Shown here in pieces: positions 45,101 to 54,300 of a stretch of DNA of 64,000 bases. Both the position numbers and the translations under genes were made by a program. The notes under the pieces are model-generated. The model saw only the letters and a list, made by a program, of their open reading frames with translations. It did no database searches and had not been told where the DNA came from. How positions within the stretch are numbered: position 1 is the first letter of the stretch; every line of letters starts with the position of its first letter. The stretch lies in assembly GCA_028275345.1 (NCBI GenBank), contig JAPWUV010000002.1, positions 1 through 64,000 of the forward strand, in the 5' to 3' direction. The stretch is from a bacterium (GTDB lineage: Bacteria > Zhuqueibacterota > Zhuqueibacteria > Oleimicrobiales > Geothermoviventaceae).

Positions 45101-45454
45101 GGGCGGATCGTTCGCTCGGCGCATTTCGTTCGTTCCGGCACTGGCGACAAGGTGGCGGCGTGGATGGCACAGTTGCCGGAAAACGGCTATTACGAGGTAT
45201 ACACCTACGTGCCTCGGATAAGGGGCTTTGGGCGCGGGCCCCGGGAACGCGAACGCCCGCGAGGCAAGTACCATTTCCGAGTCTATCACGCGGGGGAGGT
45301 GGAAGAAGTCATCCTCGACCTGGGTCAAGCGGAGGAGGGATGGAATTCCCTCGGGAGTTTCTACTTCACAGCTGGCGAAGCGAGGGTGGAATTGTCCAAC
45401 GAGTCGGACGCGCGGGTGGTTGTGGCGGATGCGGTGAAGTGGGTACGGCGATGA
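42113..45454 (+). CDS. ABC permease fused to degenerate M1-type peptidase and golvesin-like C-terminal domain
   Basis: A 1,113-residue protein. Residues 1-280 hold about seven hydrophobic segments of an ABC-2 permease. Residues about 300-830 resemble the M1 aminopeptidase body found fused to permeases in Bacteroidota, but the zinc motif HExxH is not present: the aligned region reads HNLHS (residues 675-679) and no GxMEN motif is seen, so it is probably not a peptidase. The last 140 residues (from about 970: RFWNPPADWKATIDANY ... GSFYFTAGEARVELSNES and VVADAVKWVR) match the golvesin/Xly C-terminal-like domain, a beta sandwich usually attached to extracellular enzymes. Partner of the ATPase gene 16 bases upstream; TolC follows with a 4-base overlap. 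Confidence 0.78.
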   Translation: MLSLINIWNVARVEAKTLWRSWFFRVFAGLALALIVAFDVVVFALHLGERPWAWRGIPSSLPYSNLLLLNVVQAVIAVFLASDFLKRDRRLDTTEVIYMRSMTNGDYVLGKTLGILLVFLGLNLVVLAVALVFNVFFADIPVCGPAYAWYPILLGLPTLVFILGLSFVIMTLIQNQPVTFVILIGYIAITLLYLSRKLFGVFDYIGFYLPLLYSDFVGFGDLEPILLQRSIYFCLGLSGVFAAVVGLRRLPQSVAMQVVARIAVVAFAAAGIGLGATFVGQNLGEQRTRAHALELNRKFSGAPLVWVERLGLNIQAQGKQIAAEARLRVRNPADQPVSEYLFRLNPGLHVTSVEGRNAAYEFARELHLLRIRPDRPLLPGETDSLAIRYSGRVEQWPCFLDVPDDQLRSPHRFFLYTVQKGYAFVRPNFVLLTPEAMWYPQAGVGFDASLPEYFPRQLVQFELTVRADSSLMAISQGDPKRLSPGVVRFVPERPLPGITLVLAPYRTASVTVDSVEYSLAYLPGHDYFRRHLTQIADTVAAVIRDERERYEADLGLYYPYRRLRLVEVPIQFVAYPRLWTLARETVQPEIVLFPEKAVLVASADFEEFRRRILRFRRFREITLTEKEIQTRAFSSFLRATFLSGVGGGPGFGRPVASDPFAEAYRIFPNYLSYTHNLHSRRWPVFQAALEAYFASLAVPPEAGAFRILEGITEEEKVHIALTERTFLELLRDPSFRASVPYLIKEEGEHLLYVLMSRIGPDALMDFLYDYLDRNAFKNVELEDFVAELRRRFGFEFGAFLDNWLVSRKLPAYLFSPIESYSVLDEGYTRYQVRFKATNLEEVDGVLRLSFRTGGRGFGFGPMGGGQEVERLVYLKGGETKEIGVVLDDQPRMMTVKTFVSRNLPSTLMFPLGDLPLNEKALPFDGERVTGDPVQPNLPGEIVVDNEDPGFRVEETQTASLVRRLLRRRASEEEKYVGMRFWNPPADWKATIDANYFGRIVRSAHFVRSGTGDKVAAWMAQLPENGYYEVYTYVPRIRGFGRGPRERERPRGKYHFRVYHAGEVEEVILDLGQAEEGWNSLGSFYFTAGEARVELSNESDARVVVADAVKWVRR

Positions 45455-47001
45455 CGGCCAGGAATAGGCGCGAAGCCGAGGTCGATCGGGAAAGGGAGAT
45501 GGGACCAGCCACCTTCACGAGGTGCTCGATGCGATGCGGGAGAGCGATACTGGGTCTGGCAGCGATGCTCATGGTAGGGATCCCTGCGGCGCGCGCACAG
45601 CGCGTGCTGACCCTGGAGGATGCGCTGGACATTGCCCAGCGGAACAGCCCCAATATCCGCAGGGCGCTCTACAACCTGGAGCGCAGCCGATATTCCCTCA
45701 ATGCCCAGATGGCTGCTCTCAAATCGCGGTTTTCGTTCTCCATCACGCCCATTGACTATTCCAAGTATCGGAACTTCAACACCGACTTCTCGGCCTGGTT
45801 CACCACCGAGACCAAGCAGGCCTACGGCACTTTCACGATTTCGCAGCCGATCCCGCTGACGGACGGGACGATCTCGCTCGTGAACCGCTTCAGCTGGCGC
45901 GATGCTTACTCGGAGAATCCATTCACCGTGGCGAGGAGCCGCAATTACGACGACAATCTGTACGTCAGCTTCCAGCAGCCGATCTTCACCTACAACCGGA
46001 CGAAACTGGCGCTCCGCGAGTTGGAGCTCGATCTCGAGAACGCGCAGCTGAACTACGACATCCAGAAGCTGGCTCTCGAGAAGGAGGTCACGCAGAGCTT
46101 CTACAATCTCTACTTGCAGAAGATGCGGGTGGACATCGCCAAGGAGGAGTTGCAGAACCAGGAGGTCAGTTACGCCATCATTCAAAACAAGGTGCAGGCA
46201 GGATTGGCGGCTCAGGAGGAACTCTACCAGGCGGAGTTGAACCTTTCCACGAGCCGGTCGAAGGTGTTCAACGAGCAGACCACCTACGAGAACCTTCTCG
46301 ACAACTTCAAGTACCTAATCGGGCTGCCGCTGGAGGATTCGATTTCGGTATCCGCCGATATCGCGCACCGAGTCGTGCCCGTGGATCTGGAGATGGCGGT
46401 TCGACACGGGCTCAAGTACCGGATGGAGCTGCGACAGAGGCAGATCGACATCCAGACTTCGCTCTTCGACCTGATCCAGGTCTCGGCGCAGAATGAGTTC
46501 AAGGGCAATATCACGTTTTCCTACGGCGTGATCGGCACCGATGAGCGCGTGCGCGACATCTTCGAGGTCCCAACCAAGAACCAGCGGGTATCGCTGTCCC
46601 TTGAAATCCCGCTGTGGGATTGGGGCGAGAAGCAGTCGCGGATCCGGGCCTCGGAGGCAGTGGTCAAGGCGCGGCAGCTGTCGTTGGAGGAGCAGCAGAC
46701 GAACATCGTCATCGGTATCCGGCAAGCCTACCGTCAGCTGAAGAACCTCGAAATCCAGGTGGAGATCGCGCAGCAAAACGTCCGGAACGCCCAGCTCACC
46801 TACGACATCAACCTGGAACGGTACCGGAACGGCGATCTCACCAGTATGGACCTTAGCCTGTACCAGAACCAGTTGTCCCAGGCGAAGCTCAACCTGGTGA
46901 AGTCGCTGATCGACTACAAGATCGCCCTTTTGGATTTGAAGATCCAGTCGCTCTGGGATTTCGAGAAAGGTCGTTCCGTGCTGAGCGTGGAAGGACAGTA
47001 G
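45451..47001 (+). CDS. TolC family outer membrane efflux protein
   Basis: A 516-residue TolC-like protein. ATG 45451 overlaps the previous stop; ATG 45499 with GGGAG upstream is also possible, both giving a signal peptide that ends in AARAQ. After it come the opening helix LTLEDALDIAQRNSPNIRRALYNLERS and two long helical hairpin halves with the usual LQKMRVDIAKEELQNQEVSYAII and DLTSMDLSLYQNQLSQAKLNLVKSLIDYKIALLDL. It supplies the outer membrane channel for the adaptor, RND and ABC proteins that follow. Confidence 0.93.
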   Translation: MTARNRREAEVDREREMGPATFTRCSMRCGRAILGLAAMLMVGIPAARAQRVLTLEDALDIAQRNSPNIRRALYNLERSRYSLNAQMAALKSRFSFSITPIDYSKYRNFNTDFSAWFTTETKQAYGTFTISQPIPLTDGTISLVNRFSWRDAYSENPFTVARSRNYDDNLYVSFQQPIFTYNRTKLALRELELDLENAQLNYDIQKLALEKEVTQSFYNLYLQKMRVDIAKEELQNQEVSYAIIQNKVQAGLAAQEELYQAELNLSTSRSKVFNEQTTYENLLDNFKYLIGLPLEDSISVSADIAHRVVPVDLEMAVRHGLKYRMELRQRQIDIQTSLFDLIQVSAQNEFKGNITFSYGVIGTDERVRDIFEVPTKNQRVSLSLEIPLWDWGEKQSRIRASEAVVKARQLSLEEQQTNIVIGIRQAYRQLKNLEIQVEIAQQNVRNAQLTYDINLERYRNGDLTSMDLSLYQNQLSQAKLNLVKSLIDYKIALLDLKIQSLWDFEKGRSVLSVEGQ

Positions 47002-47042
47002 AGGAAGCAGACAACGCGTAGAGTAGAGGACGAGGGACCCCC

Positions 47043-48098
47043 GTGGAGAAGACGAAGGTAATCATCGGGATTCTGGCTTTGGCCGTGGCTGCCGGCTGCA
47101 GTCGCCAACAGGTGGAGACCGGTGCGGAGGTGGCTGTCCCCGTGTCAGTGATGGATGTGACCCTGGGCTCCATCGAGGAGTACGTGGCAGCCACCGGGAC
47201 AGTCCGCGCCATTCGGGAAGCACAACTGGTCTCGGAAACCGAGGGCTTCTACCACCTCCAGACCAATCCGCGGACGAAGAGGCCTTACGCCCTGGGCGAC
47301 TTCGTCAAGAAGGGCGAGCTCATTATCCGGCTCGAAAACCCCGAGTTGGAGAACAACATCAAGATCGAAAGCCAGAAGCTGAATCTGGACATTGCCAAGC
47401 AGGAGTACGAGAAGCAGAAATCCCTGTACGAGAAGGGTGGCGTCACGCTCCGGGAATTGCGCGAGGCGGAAAAGGCCCTGATGGACGCCCAGTACAATTA
47501 CCAGTACGCTTTGCTTCAGCTGGCCAAGCTGGAGGTGAAGGCTCCCTTTGATGCCGTAATCGTGGACTTGCCCTACTACACGCCCGGCGTGAAGGTCAAT
47601 GCCAACCAGCCCATGGTCACGTTGATGGATTATCACCAGTTGGTCCTGGAGGTGAATCTGCCGGGCAAGGAGCTGGGGCGGGTGAAGACGGACCAGCCGG
47701 TGCGGTTGATGAGCTACACATCCTCTCGCGATACGCTCCAGGGGAAGGTCACTCAGGTCTCCCCGGCCCTGGACCCGGACACGAGATCCTTCAAAGCGAC
47801 GATCCTTGTGGAAAACCCCGAGTGGAAGCTCCGCCCCGGCATGTTCGTGAAGGCGGAGATCGTGGTGGAGCGGCATGAGGGGGTGGTGGTTGTGCCGAAG
47901 AGCATCGTTCTTGCTCGGAGCCGCGGGAAGACCGTGTTTGTAGTGGATCGCGGGGTAGCTCGTGAGCGGATCATTGAGACCGGACTGGAGAACCCGGAGC
48001 AGGTGGAGGTACGCCGCGGCCTCAGCGAGAACGAGCGGGTGGTTGTGAAAGGGTTTGAGACGCTGCGGGATGGCTCCCAGGTGAAGATCATCCGCTGA
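47043..48098 (+). CDS. RND efflux periplasmic adaptor lipoprotein (HlyD/AcrA family)
   Basis: A 351-residue membrane fusion protein. GTG start after GAGGG; the signal ends in a lipobox (LAVAAGC), so it is anchored by lipid. It shows the biotinyl-lipoyl-like half motifs (GDFVKKGELIIRLENPELE and APFDAVIVDLPYYTPGVKVN), a coiled coil between them, a beta barrel and a membrane-proximal domain. It should bridge the RND pumps to TolC. Confidence 0.93.
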   Translation: MEKTKVIIGILALAVAAGCSRQQVETGAEVAVPVSVMDVTLGSIEEYVAATGTVRAIREAQLVSETEGFYHLQTNPRTKRPYALGDFVKKGELIIRLENPELENNIKIESQKLNLDIAKQEYEKQKSLYEKGGVTLRELREAEKALMDAQYNYQYALLQLAKLEVKAPFDAVIVDLPYYTPGVKVNANQPMVTLMDYHQLVLEVNLPGKELGRVKTDQPVRLMSYTSSRDTLQGKVTQVSPALDPDTRSFKATILVENPEWKLRPGMFVKAEIVVERHEGVVVVPKSIVLARSRGKTVFVVDRGVARERIIETGLENPEQVEVRRGLSENERVVVKGFETLRDGSQVKIIR

Positions 48099-48122
48099 AC
48101 GCCAACGAGAGATGCGGATCCC

Positions 48123-51100
48123 ATGAGAAAGCTGGTCTCCTTCGCGGTTTCCTATCCCGTCACCATCTTCATGATGGTGATGGGGGTTCTGCTTCTGGGC
48201 TACCTGTCTTTTCGCCGTCTCGGCGTGGATTTGTTCCCGGCCTACAATAACCCGCGCATTTACGTGCAGGTGAAGGCTGGGGAGCGGCCGCCGGAGGAAA
48301 TGGAGAAGCTCTTCGTGGACGGGATCGAGGGGGTGGCGATCCGGCAGAAGAAGGTGGTGAACGTCTCGTCGATCTGTCGGGTAGGCGTGGCGGAGATCAC
48401 CGTCGAGTACGCCTGGGATACGGACATGGACGAGGCGTTCCTGGACCTGCAGAAAGCCCTCGCCAGCTACGCTCAAAACGCGGATATCGAGGAGCTCACC
48501 ATCAGTCAGCACGATCCCAACGCTGAGCCCATCCTGGTGCTGGCGCTTTGGCACCCCGACATCCAGGATCTCGACGAGCTGCGCAAGGTGGCGGAGAATA
48601 CCCTCCGCAACGAACTCATCCGGCTGGAAGGGATTGCGGAAGTCCGACTCTCGGGCCAGGAAGAGAAAGAGGTGGCGATTGAGACCGACCCCTATCTGCT
48701 TGAGGCCTACGGTCTCACCTTGGATGCCGTGGCTTCCCGCATCCAGGCCTTGAATCGGAATGTCTCCGGCGGGTCGGTGGTGGAGTACGGTCTACGCTAC
48801 GTGATTCGCGGCGTGAGCAGCTTCCGGTCTCTGGAGGATTTTGAGAATGCCATCATCGGGTACCGTCAGGAGACCAGCCTGGCCGGCAATGGGACCGGGG
48901 AGCGTGTGCCCATCCACCTGAAAGACGTAGGGCGAGTGTCCTTCCGCAACAAGGATCCCTACAATCTGGTGCACCTCAATGGCCAGCGCTGTCTGGGTTT
49001 ATCCATTTACAAAGAGACGCGCTTCAATACGGTCGAGGCGGTACGTTCCGTTCTTGATAAGCTTGAGGAGCTGCGCAAGGCTCTTCCGGGCTATCGCATT
49101 GAGGTGGTCCGCAATCAAGGAGCCTTCATCAGCCAATCCATCAACGAAGTGAAGCAAACGGCCCTGATCGGGGTCATGCTCGCGGTCGTGGTCCTGTACG
49201 TGTTCCTGCGGCGCATTGGCAGCACGCTCATCGTCGCGGCGGCTATCCCGATCTCCATCGTGGCCACCTTCAACCTGATGTACTTCAATGGCCTGACCTT
49301 GAACATCATGACCCTCGGCGGACTGGCGCTGGGGGCGGGGATGCTGGTGGACAATGCCATCGTGGTTGTGGAGAATATCTTCCGCTTGCTGGAGCGAGGC
49401 ATTCCCCTGAAGGAGGCCGTCGTTACAGGGACAGCGCAAGTGGGCGGGGCCATCACCGCGTCGACGTTGACCACGATTGTGGTTTTCCTGCCCATCGTCT
49501 ACCTGCACGGGGTCGCGGCGCAGCTCTTCAAGGACGAAGCTTGGACCGTAGCTTTTTCCCTCCTTTCCTCGTTGGCGGTGGCGGTGTTGGTGATCCCGGC
49601 CTTGGCTTCCCGCTTTCTCCGGACCGGCACGGGCTCGACACCCAAGTCCCTCCGCTTTGGTTGGTATCCGGCGTTCCTGTCGCGGGTGCTGGAGCGGAGG
49701 ACGCCCGTGATCCTGGCGACCGTGGCGCTGATGGCCGCCACGCTTCTGATTCTGCCGCGGGTTGGGACGGAGTTCCTTCCGAGGGCCGACCTCCGCGAGT
49801 TCACCATTCGGCTCCGGTTGGCGGAGGGCACGGAGCTTTTGCGCACGGAGGCAGCGGTTTCCGACGTGGAGAGCCTGATCTCGCAATTGCTGGGCTCCGA
49901 GGTGGAGCTCGTGTACAGTCAGATCGGGCCCTCCTCGGATGTGACCGCGAGCGAAACCGCCGTCTTCGAGGACGAAAACACAGCCTCGGTGTACGTCCGG
50001 CTGAAGCGAAATGGGCGCGTGTCCACGGAGGAGGCGATCGCCAGGATTGGGAAGGCGCTGGCCGAGGTGCCCGACCTACAGGCCGAGTTCGTGCAAGAGC
50101 AGACCGCCTTGCAGATCACGCTGGGAACGCAGGAGGCGCCGCTTGTGGTCGAAATCCACGGCGAGGATCTCGACCAGTTGCAAGCCCTTTCGGAGGAAGC
50201 GAAGTCCCGGCTCGCCAGTGTCCCCGACCTCTTCAACTTGGAGACCTCCTTTGAACGCGGACGGCCGGAAGTGAACGTCGTGGTGGACCGGCTGCGCGCC
50301 GGTCTGTACAACCTGGGCGTGAGCCAGATTGCCTCCCAACTCAGGGACGTCCTCCAGGGCCGGACCGTGGATCAATGGGAAACCGCGGGTGAGCTGCGCG
50401 ACATCACCCTGAGGCTGCCGAAGGTCCCTCTGGCTCAGCTGGAGGACCTTTACCTTTCCCTGGGCTCGGAGAAGGTGCGGCTCGACGAAGTCGCGACCCT
50501 CGAAATGGGCTACGCGCCGCGGGAAATCCACCGCAGCAACCAGACGCGTGTGGGAAAGATCTCCGCGCATCTGCGCTCGGGTCGCCCCTTCGACCACGTA
50601 GTCAAAGAAGTCGAGCGGAGGCTGAGCGATTTGCCCCTCCCGCCCGACTACCGGCTGGTCATCGCGGGGGAGGAGCAGAGACGTCGTGAAGCCTTCCGGA
50701 GCCTCGGATTCGCCCTCGCCCTTTCGGTGGTTCTGGTGTACATGGTCTTGGCCTCGGAGTTTGAGTCGCTGGTGCATCCATTCACGATCCTGCTCACGAT
50801 TCCGCTCGCCCTGGTGGGTTCCGTCTGGCTCTTCTTCCTCTTGGGCAGACCGCTCAATGTGATCGCCTACATTGGGATGATCATGCTGGCTGGCATCGCT
50901 GTGAACGACTCCATCATTCTGGTGGATGCCATTACGCAGCTCCGGCGCGAGGGGCTTTCGCGGCGGGATGCCATCATCGAAGCGGGCTCCCGGCGCATTC
51001 GACCCATCCTGATGACGAGTCTGACGACGGTGCTCGCCTTGCTACCACTGAGCCTGGGCTTCGGCGAAGGCGCAACGCTGCGCTCCCCGCTGGCCCTGGC

Positions 51101-51206
51101 CGTGATCGGGGGTTTGACCACCTCCACACTGCTGACGCTTGTGGTGATCCCCTGTGCCTACGACCTGCTGGATCATCTCAGGCCGCGTCGGGTGCGGGAG
51201 TCGTGA
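48123..51206 (+). CDS. RND efflux transporter permease (AcrB/CusA superfamily)
   Basis: A 1,027-residue pump with 12 predicted TMs and two large periplasmic loops. TM4 contains GAGMLVDNAIVVVENIFRLLERG; the usual adjacent Asp pair of AcrB is Asp-Asn here, so only one of the two proton-relay aspartates is kept. Both halves have the conserved LAxxF-type start and the GxxxRxRPIxMTxxTT stretch (RRIRPILMTSLTTVLALLP). Substrate class cannot be fixed; the absence of the metal-binding Met cluster and the neighbours suggest a lipophilic or envelope substrate. Confidence 0.93.
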   Translation: MRKLVSFAVSYPVTIFMMVMGVLLLGYLSFRRLGVDLFPAYNNPRIYVQVKAGERPPEEMEKLFVDGIEGVAIRQKKVVNVSSICRVGVAEITVEYAWDTDMDEAFLDLQKALASYAQNADIEELTISQHDPNAEPILVLALWHPDIQDLDELRKVAENTLRNELIRLEGIAEVRLSGQEEKEVAIETDPYLLEAYGLTLDAVASRIQALNRNVSGGSVVEYGLRYVIRGVSSFRSLEDFENAIIGYRQETSLAGNGTGERVPIHLKDVGRVSFRNKDPYNLVHLNGQRCLGLSIYKETRFNTVEAVRSVLDKLEELRKALPGYRIEVVRNQGAFISQSINEVKQTALIGVMLAVVVLYVFLRRIGSTLIVAAAIPISIVATFNLMYFNGLTLNIMTLGGLALGAGMLVDNAIVVVENIFRLLERGIPLKEAVVTGTAQVGGAITASTLTTIVVFLPIVYLHGVAAQLFKDEAWTVAFSLLSSLAVAVLVIPALASRFLRTGTGSTPKSLRFGWYPAFLSRVLERRTPVILATVALMAATLLILPRVGTEFLPRADLREFTIRLRLAEGTELLRTEAAVSDVESLISQLLGSEVELVYSQIGPSSDVTASETAVFEDENTASVYVRLKRNGRVSTEEAIARIGKALAEVPDLQAEFVQEQTALQITLGTQEAPLVVEIHGEDLDQLQALSEEAKSRLASVPDLFNLETSFERGRPEVNVVVDRLRAGLYNLGVSQIASQLRDVLQGRTVDQWETAGELRDITLRLPKVPLAQLEDLYLSLGSEKVRLDEVATLEMGYAPREIHRSNQTRVGKISAHLRSGRPFDHVVKEVERRLSDLPLPPDYRLVIAGEEQRRREAFRSLGFALALSVVLVYMVLASEFESLVHPFTILLTIPLALVGSVWLFFLLGRPLNVIAYIGMIMLAGIAVNDSIILVDAITQLRREGLSRRDAIIEAGSRRIRPILMTSLTTVLALLPLSLGFGEGATLRSPLALAVIGGLTTSTLLTLVVIPCAYDLLDHLRPRRVRES

Positions 51207-51306
51207 CTTCGGTGTGCACGCCGCTGGGGAGAGGTTCGGTGAGCGGGGGTGTTAGGAGGGGCCGGGGTTTTCACAGGGCCGGAGACAAAGGGGTTCGGGA
51301 CGATCG

Positions 51307-54300
51307 ATGAACCTGGTACGCTTCGTCATCCAACGAAAGACGCTGGTGAGCATGCTCTTCCTGGGCATCACCATGCTCGGGTATTTTTCCTACCGGCAGC
51401 TTCCGCTGGAGCTGTATCCGGCGGCTGACCTCCCCTACCTGATCGTGCGCGTCTCCGCAAGCCAGGAGGTGGATCCCGAATACCTCGAGAGCCAAGCCAT
51501 CATCCCACTGGAGGGGGTGATCGGCGGGCTGGAGGGTATCGACCAGATCGAATCCTTCGCCGAACAGCGGCAGGGGATGATCGTTGTGTACTTCAATCCC
51601 GGCGTGAAGATGAAGTACGCCTACCTGCGCCTGCAGGAGAGGGTGGATCAGGTCCGGCCGCTGCTTCCGGAGGTCTTCACCGTTGACGTCCTGAAGGTGG
51701 ACACCGAGCAGCTCACGAATCAGTTCATGACCCTGCAGGTGCGGGGTTCGGGAGATGTCGACTGGATCCGCTACGTCGTGGATGACAAGATCGTCCCCAA
51801 GCTGGAGAGCGTCGACGGGATTGCCAGCGTGCAGGTTTTCGGGGGCCGTCAGCGTTCGGTGGAGATCATTCTGGACCCTGAGGCTCTGCGTGCCCACCAC
51901 CTGACCCCGGCGCAGATCCGGAACGTGATCCGGCAGAGCGGAGCCCAGCGGACGTTCGTGGGGCATGTCTACGGCGTGGACAGGAAGTACTTCGTCAATG
52001 TGGTGGCTGACTACACCGACGTCCAGCACCTGGAGAACCTGGTGGTCCGCCAGGAAGGGCCAGTTCTGCTGAAGGATGTGGCGGAGGTCTATTTCGGGGC
52101 GAAGGAGCAGACCTCCTTGAGTCGGGTCAACGGGAAGGAGGCGGTGAGCGTCGTCCTGGTCCGGGATGCTCAGACCAACCTCATCCAGTTGGCTCATGCC
52201 ACGCGGAAAATGATCGCGGATCTGAATCGCCAACTCCGCTGGCAGGGCCTGGAGATTGTGGTCCAGAGCGACGCGGCGGAACTGATGGAGCGCAATATCT
52301 CGCTCATCAAGCAGCTGGCCCTCACGGGCGGATTGCTGGCTGTCGCCGTGCTTTGGGTTTTCCTGAGGAATCTTCGCCTGGTGCTGATCGTCGCCATCTC
52401 CATTCCGATCTCGATTCTGGCTGCGTTCAACCTGCTCTACGCCTTCCATCTCTCCCTGAACAGCCTCAGCCTGGTGGGGATGGCGCTGGCGGTAGGGATG
52501 CTCCTCGATAGCAGCGTCGTCGTCCTCGAAAACATCTACCGGCTCCGGGCGCGCGGATACCCGGTGGAACGCTCCGTGGTTCAGGGAACCAGCGAGGTGT
52601 GGCGCTCCATCGTGGCCTCCACGCTCACCACCATTGTGGTTTTCTTGCCCTTCGCCTTTTCCTCCAATTTCCTCGTCAAGCTCATTGGACGGCAGATCGG
52701 GATCTCGATCGTGTCCACGCTGACGGTATCCCTTTTCGTCGCGCTCCTACTGGTACCGATGATCGTGCACGGATACCTGGGTTGGGCCGGGAAGCGAGGG
52801 GAGGGGGAGTTCCACCAGGTACCCCGCAAACAGCGTCTCATGCAGATCTACTTCGTCCTGCTCAAGTCCTGCCTTCGGTTCCCCGCGCGGACGATCGTGT
52901 TGGCGGTGGTTGCCTTCTTCGCTTCGATATTCATTGCTCTGGCGGTTAGCCTGAATGTGACGCGCGAGGTGGAGACGAACGAGCTCACCCTCTACGTCAC
53001 CATGCCTCAGGGTAGCACGCTCGAGACAACCGACGGCGTGGTGAGGGAGATCGAGGGAAGACTGGAGGAACTGGAGGAGCGGCAAGACGTCATCAGCCGA
53101 ATCTACGAAGACGAGGCGGTGATCACCGTTCGGATGAAGGAGAACTTCCGCAAGATCAAGGGGCGGGACCTGGCCCAGATCAAGCAGGATCTGCAGCAGC
53201 GTTTGCAGGATATTCGGACGGCGGAAATCAGCTTCGAGCAGCCCTCGGGCAGCCGGCGGTTTCGTGTGGGCGGGGGGACGACGAACCCCGCGGCGCAGCT
53301 GGAGCGTCTCCTGGGGATCGGAGCCCAGCAGGAACGGGTGGTGATTCGCGGGCAGAACTTCGACCAGATGCTCCGAGTGGCCGACGATATCCGGTACTAT
53401 CTGGAGAATCTCTCCACGGTGCGGAGCGTCCGCTTGAACGTCAGCGGGGCACGGCCGGAGGTACACCTCTACTTCGACCAGAACGTGATGAGCAAATACG
53501 ATATAAGCCTGGCGCAGGTTGCCTCGGAACTGGCCACATTCAGCAACGAGTTCTCCTCCGGGATGCGTTACCGGCAGGGGACGGAGGAGTACGAGATCAC
53601 CCTTCGGATGAAGGAGACGGAAAACGGTCAGGCCCAAGAGAAATCGCTGAACGACCTCCGTGAGCTGAACATCACCTCTCCGGACGGGACTTCTCTCACC
53701 CTGGATGAGCTGAGCCGCATCGTGATGGCCTCGGGCCGGGGCAGCATCCGCCGCTTCAATCAGGAAAAGCAGGTGGAGGTAGTCTACCAGTTCCTGCAGG
53801 AGGTGAACGACTCGAAGCCGCTTCTGGAGTCGGCGCGCGCGGAGGTGGATCAGATTATCGGCAGCCTGTCCTTCCCCTCCGGGATCGCCGTGCAAGTGAT
53901 CCACCAGGAGACGGAGCTCAGTGAATTCTATTTCCTGATCGGAGCCTCGGTCCTGTTGATCTACATGATCCTGGCCTCGGTGTTCGAGTCGGCGCTTGCA
54001 CCGGTCGTCATGATGTTCACGATCCCCTTGGCGGCGACCGGTTCGCTCTGGGCGCTGATCTTCACGAAGAACTCGCTCTTCAATGCGAACACGCTTACGG
54101 GTTTCCTGATCCTGCTGGGCGTCGTGGTGAACAATGGGATCATTTTGATCGATTTCACCCGCATCCTCCGCCAGCGTGGCTACCGCAGGTCGCGGGCGCT
54201 GATGTTGGCCGGACAGGCCCGCGTGCGCCCGATCTTGATCACAGCCATTACCACCATGATCGCGATGCTGCCCCTGGCCATGGGCCAGGTGGAGTACGTG

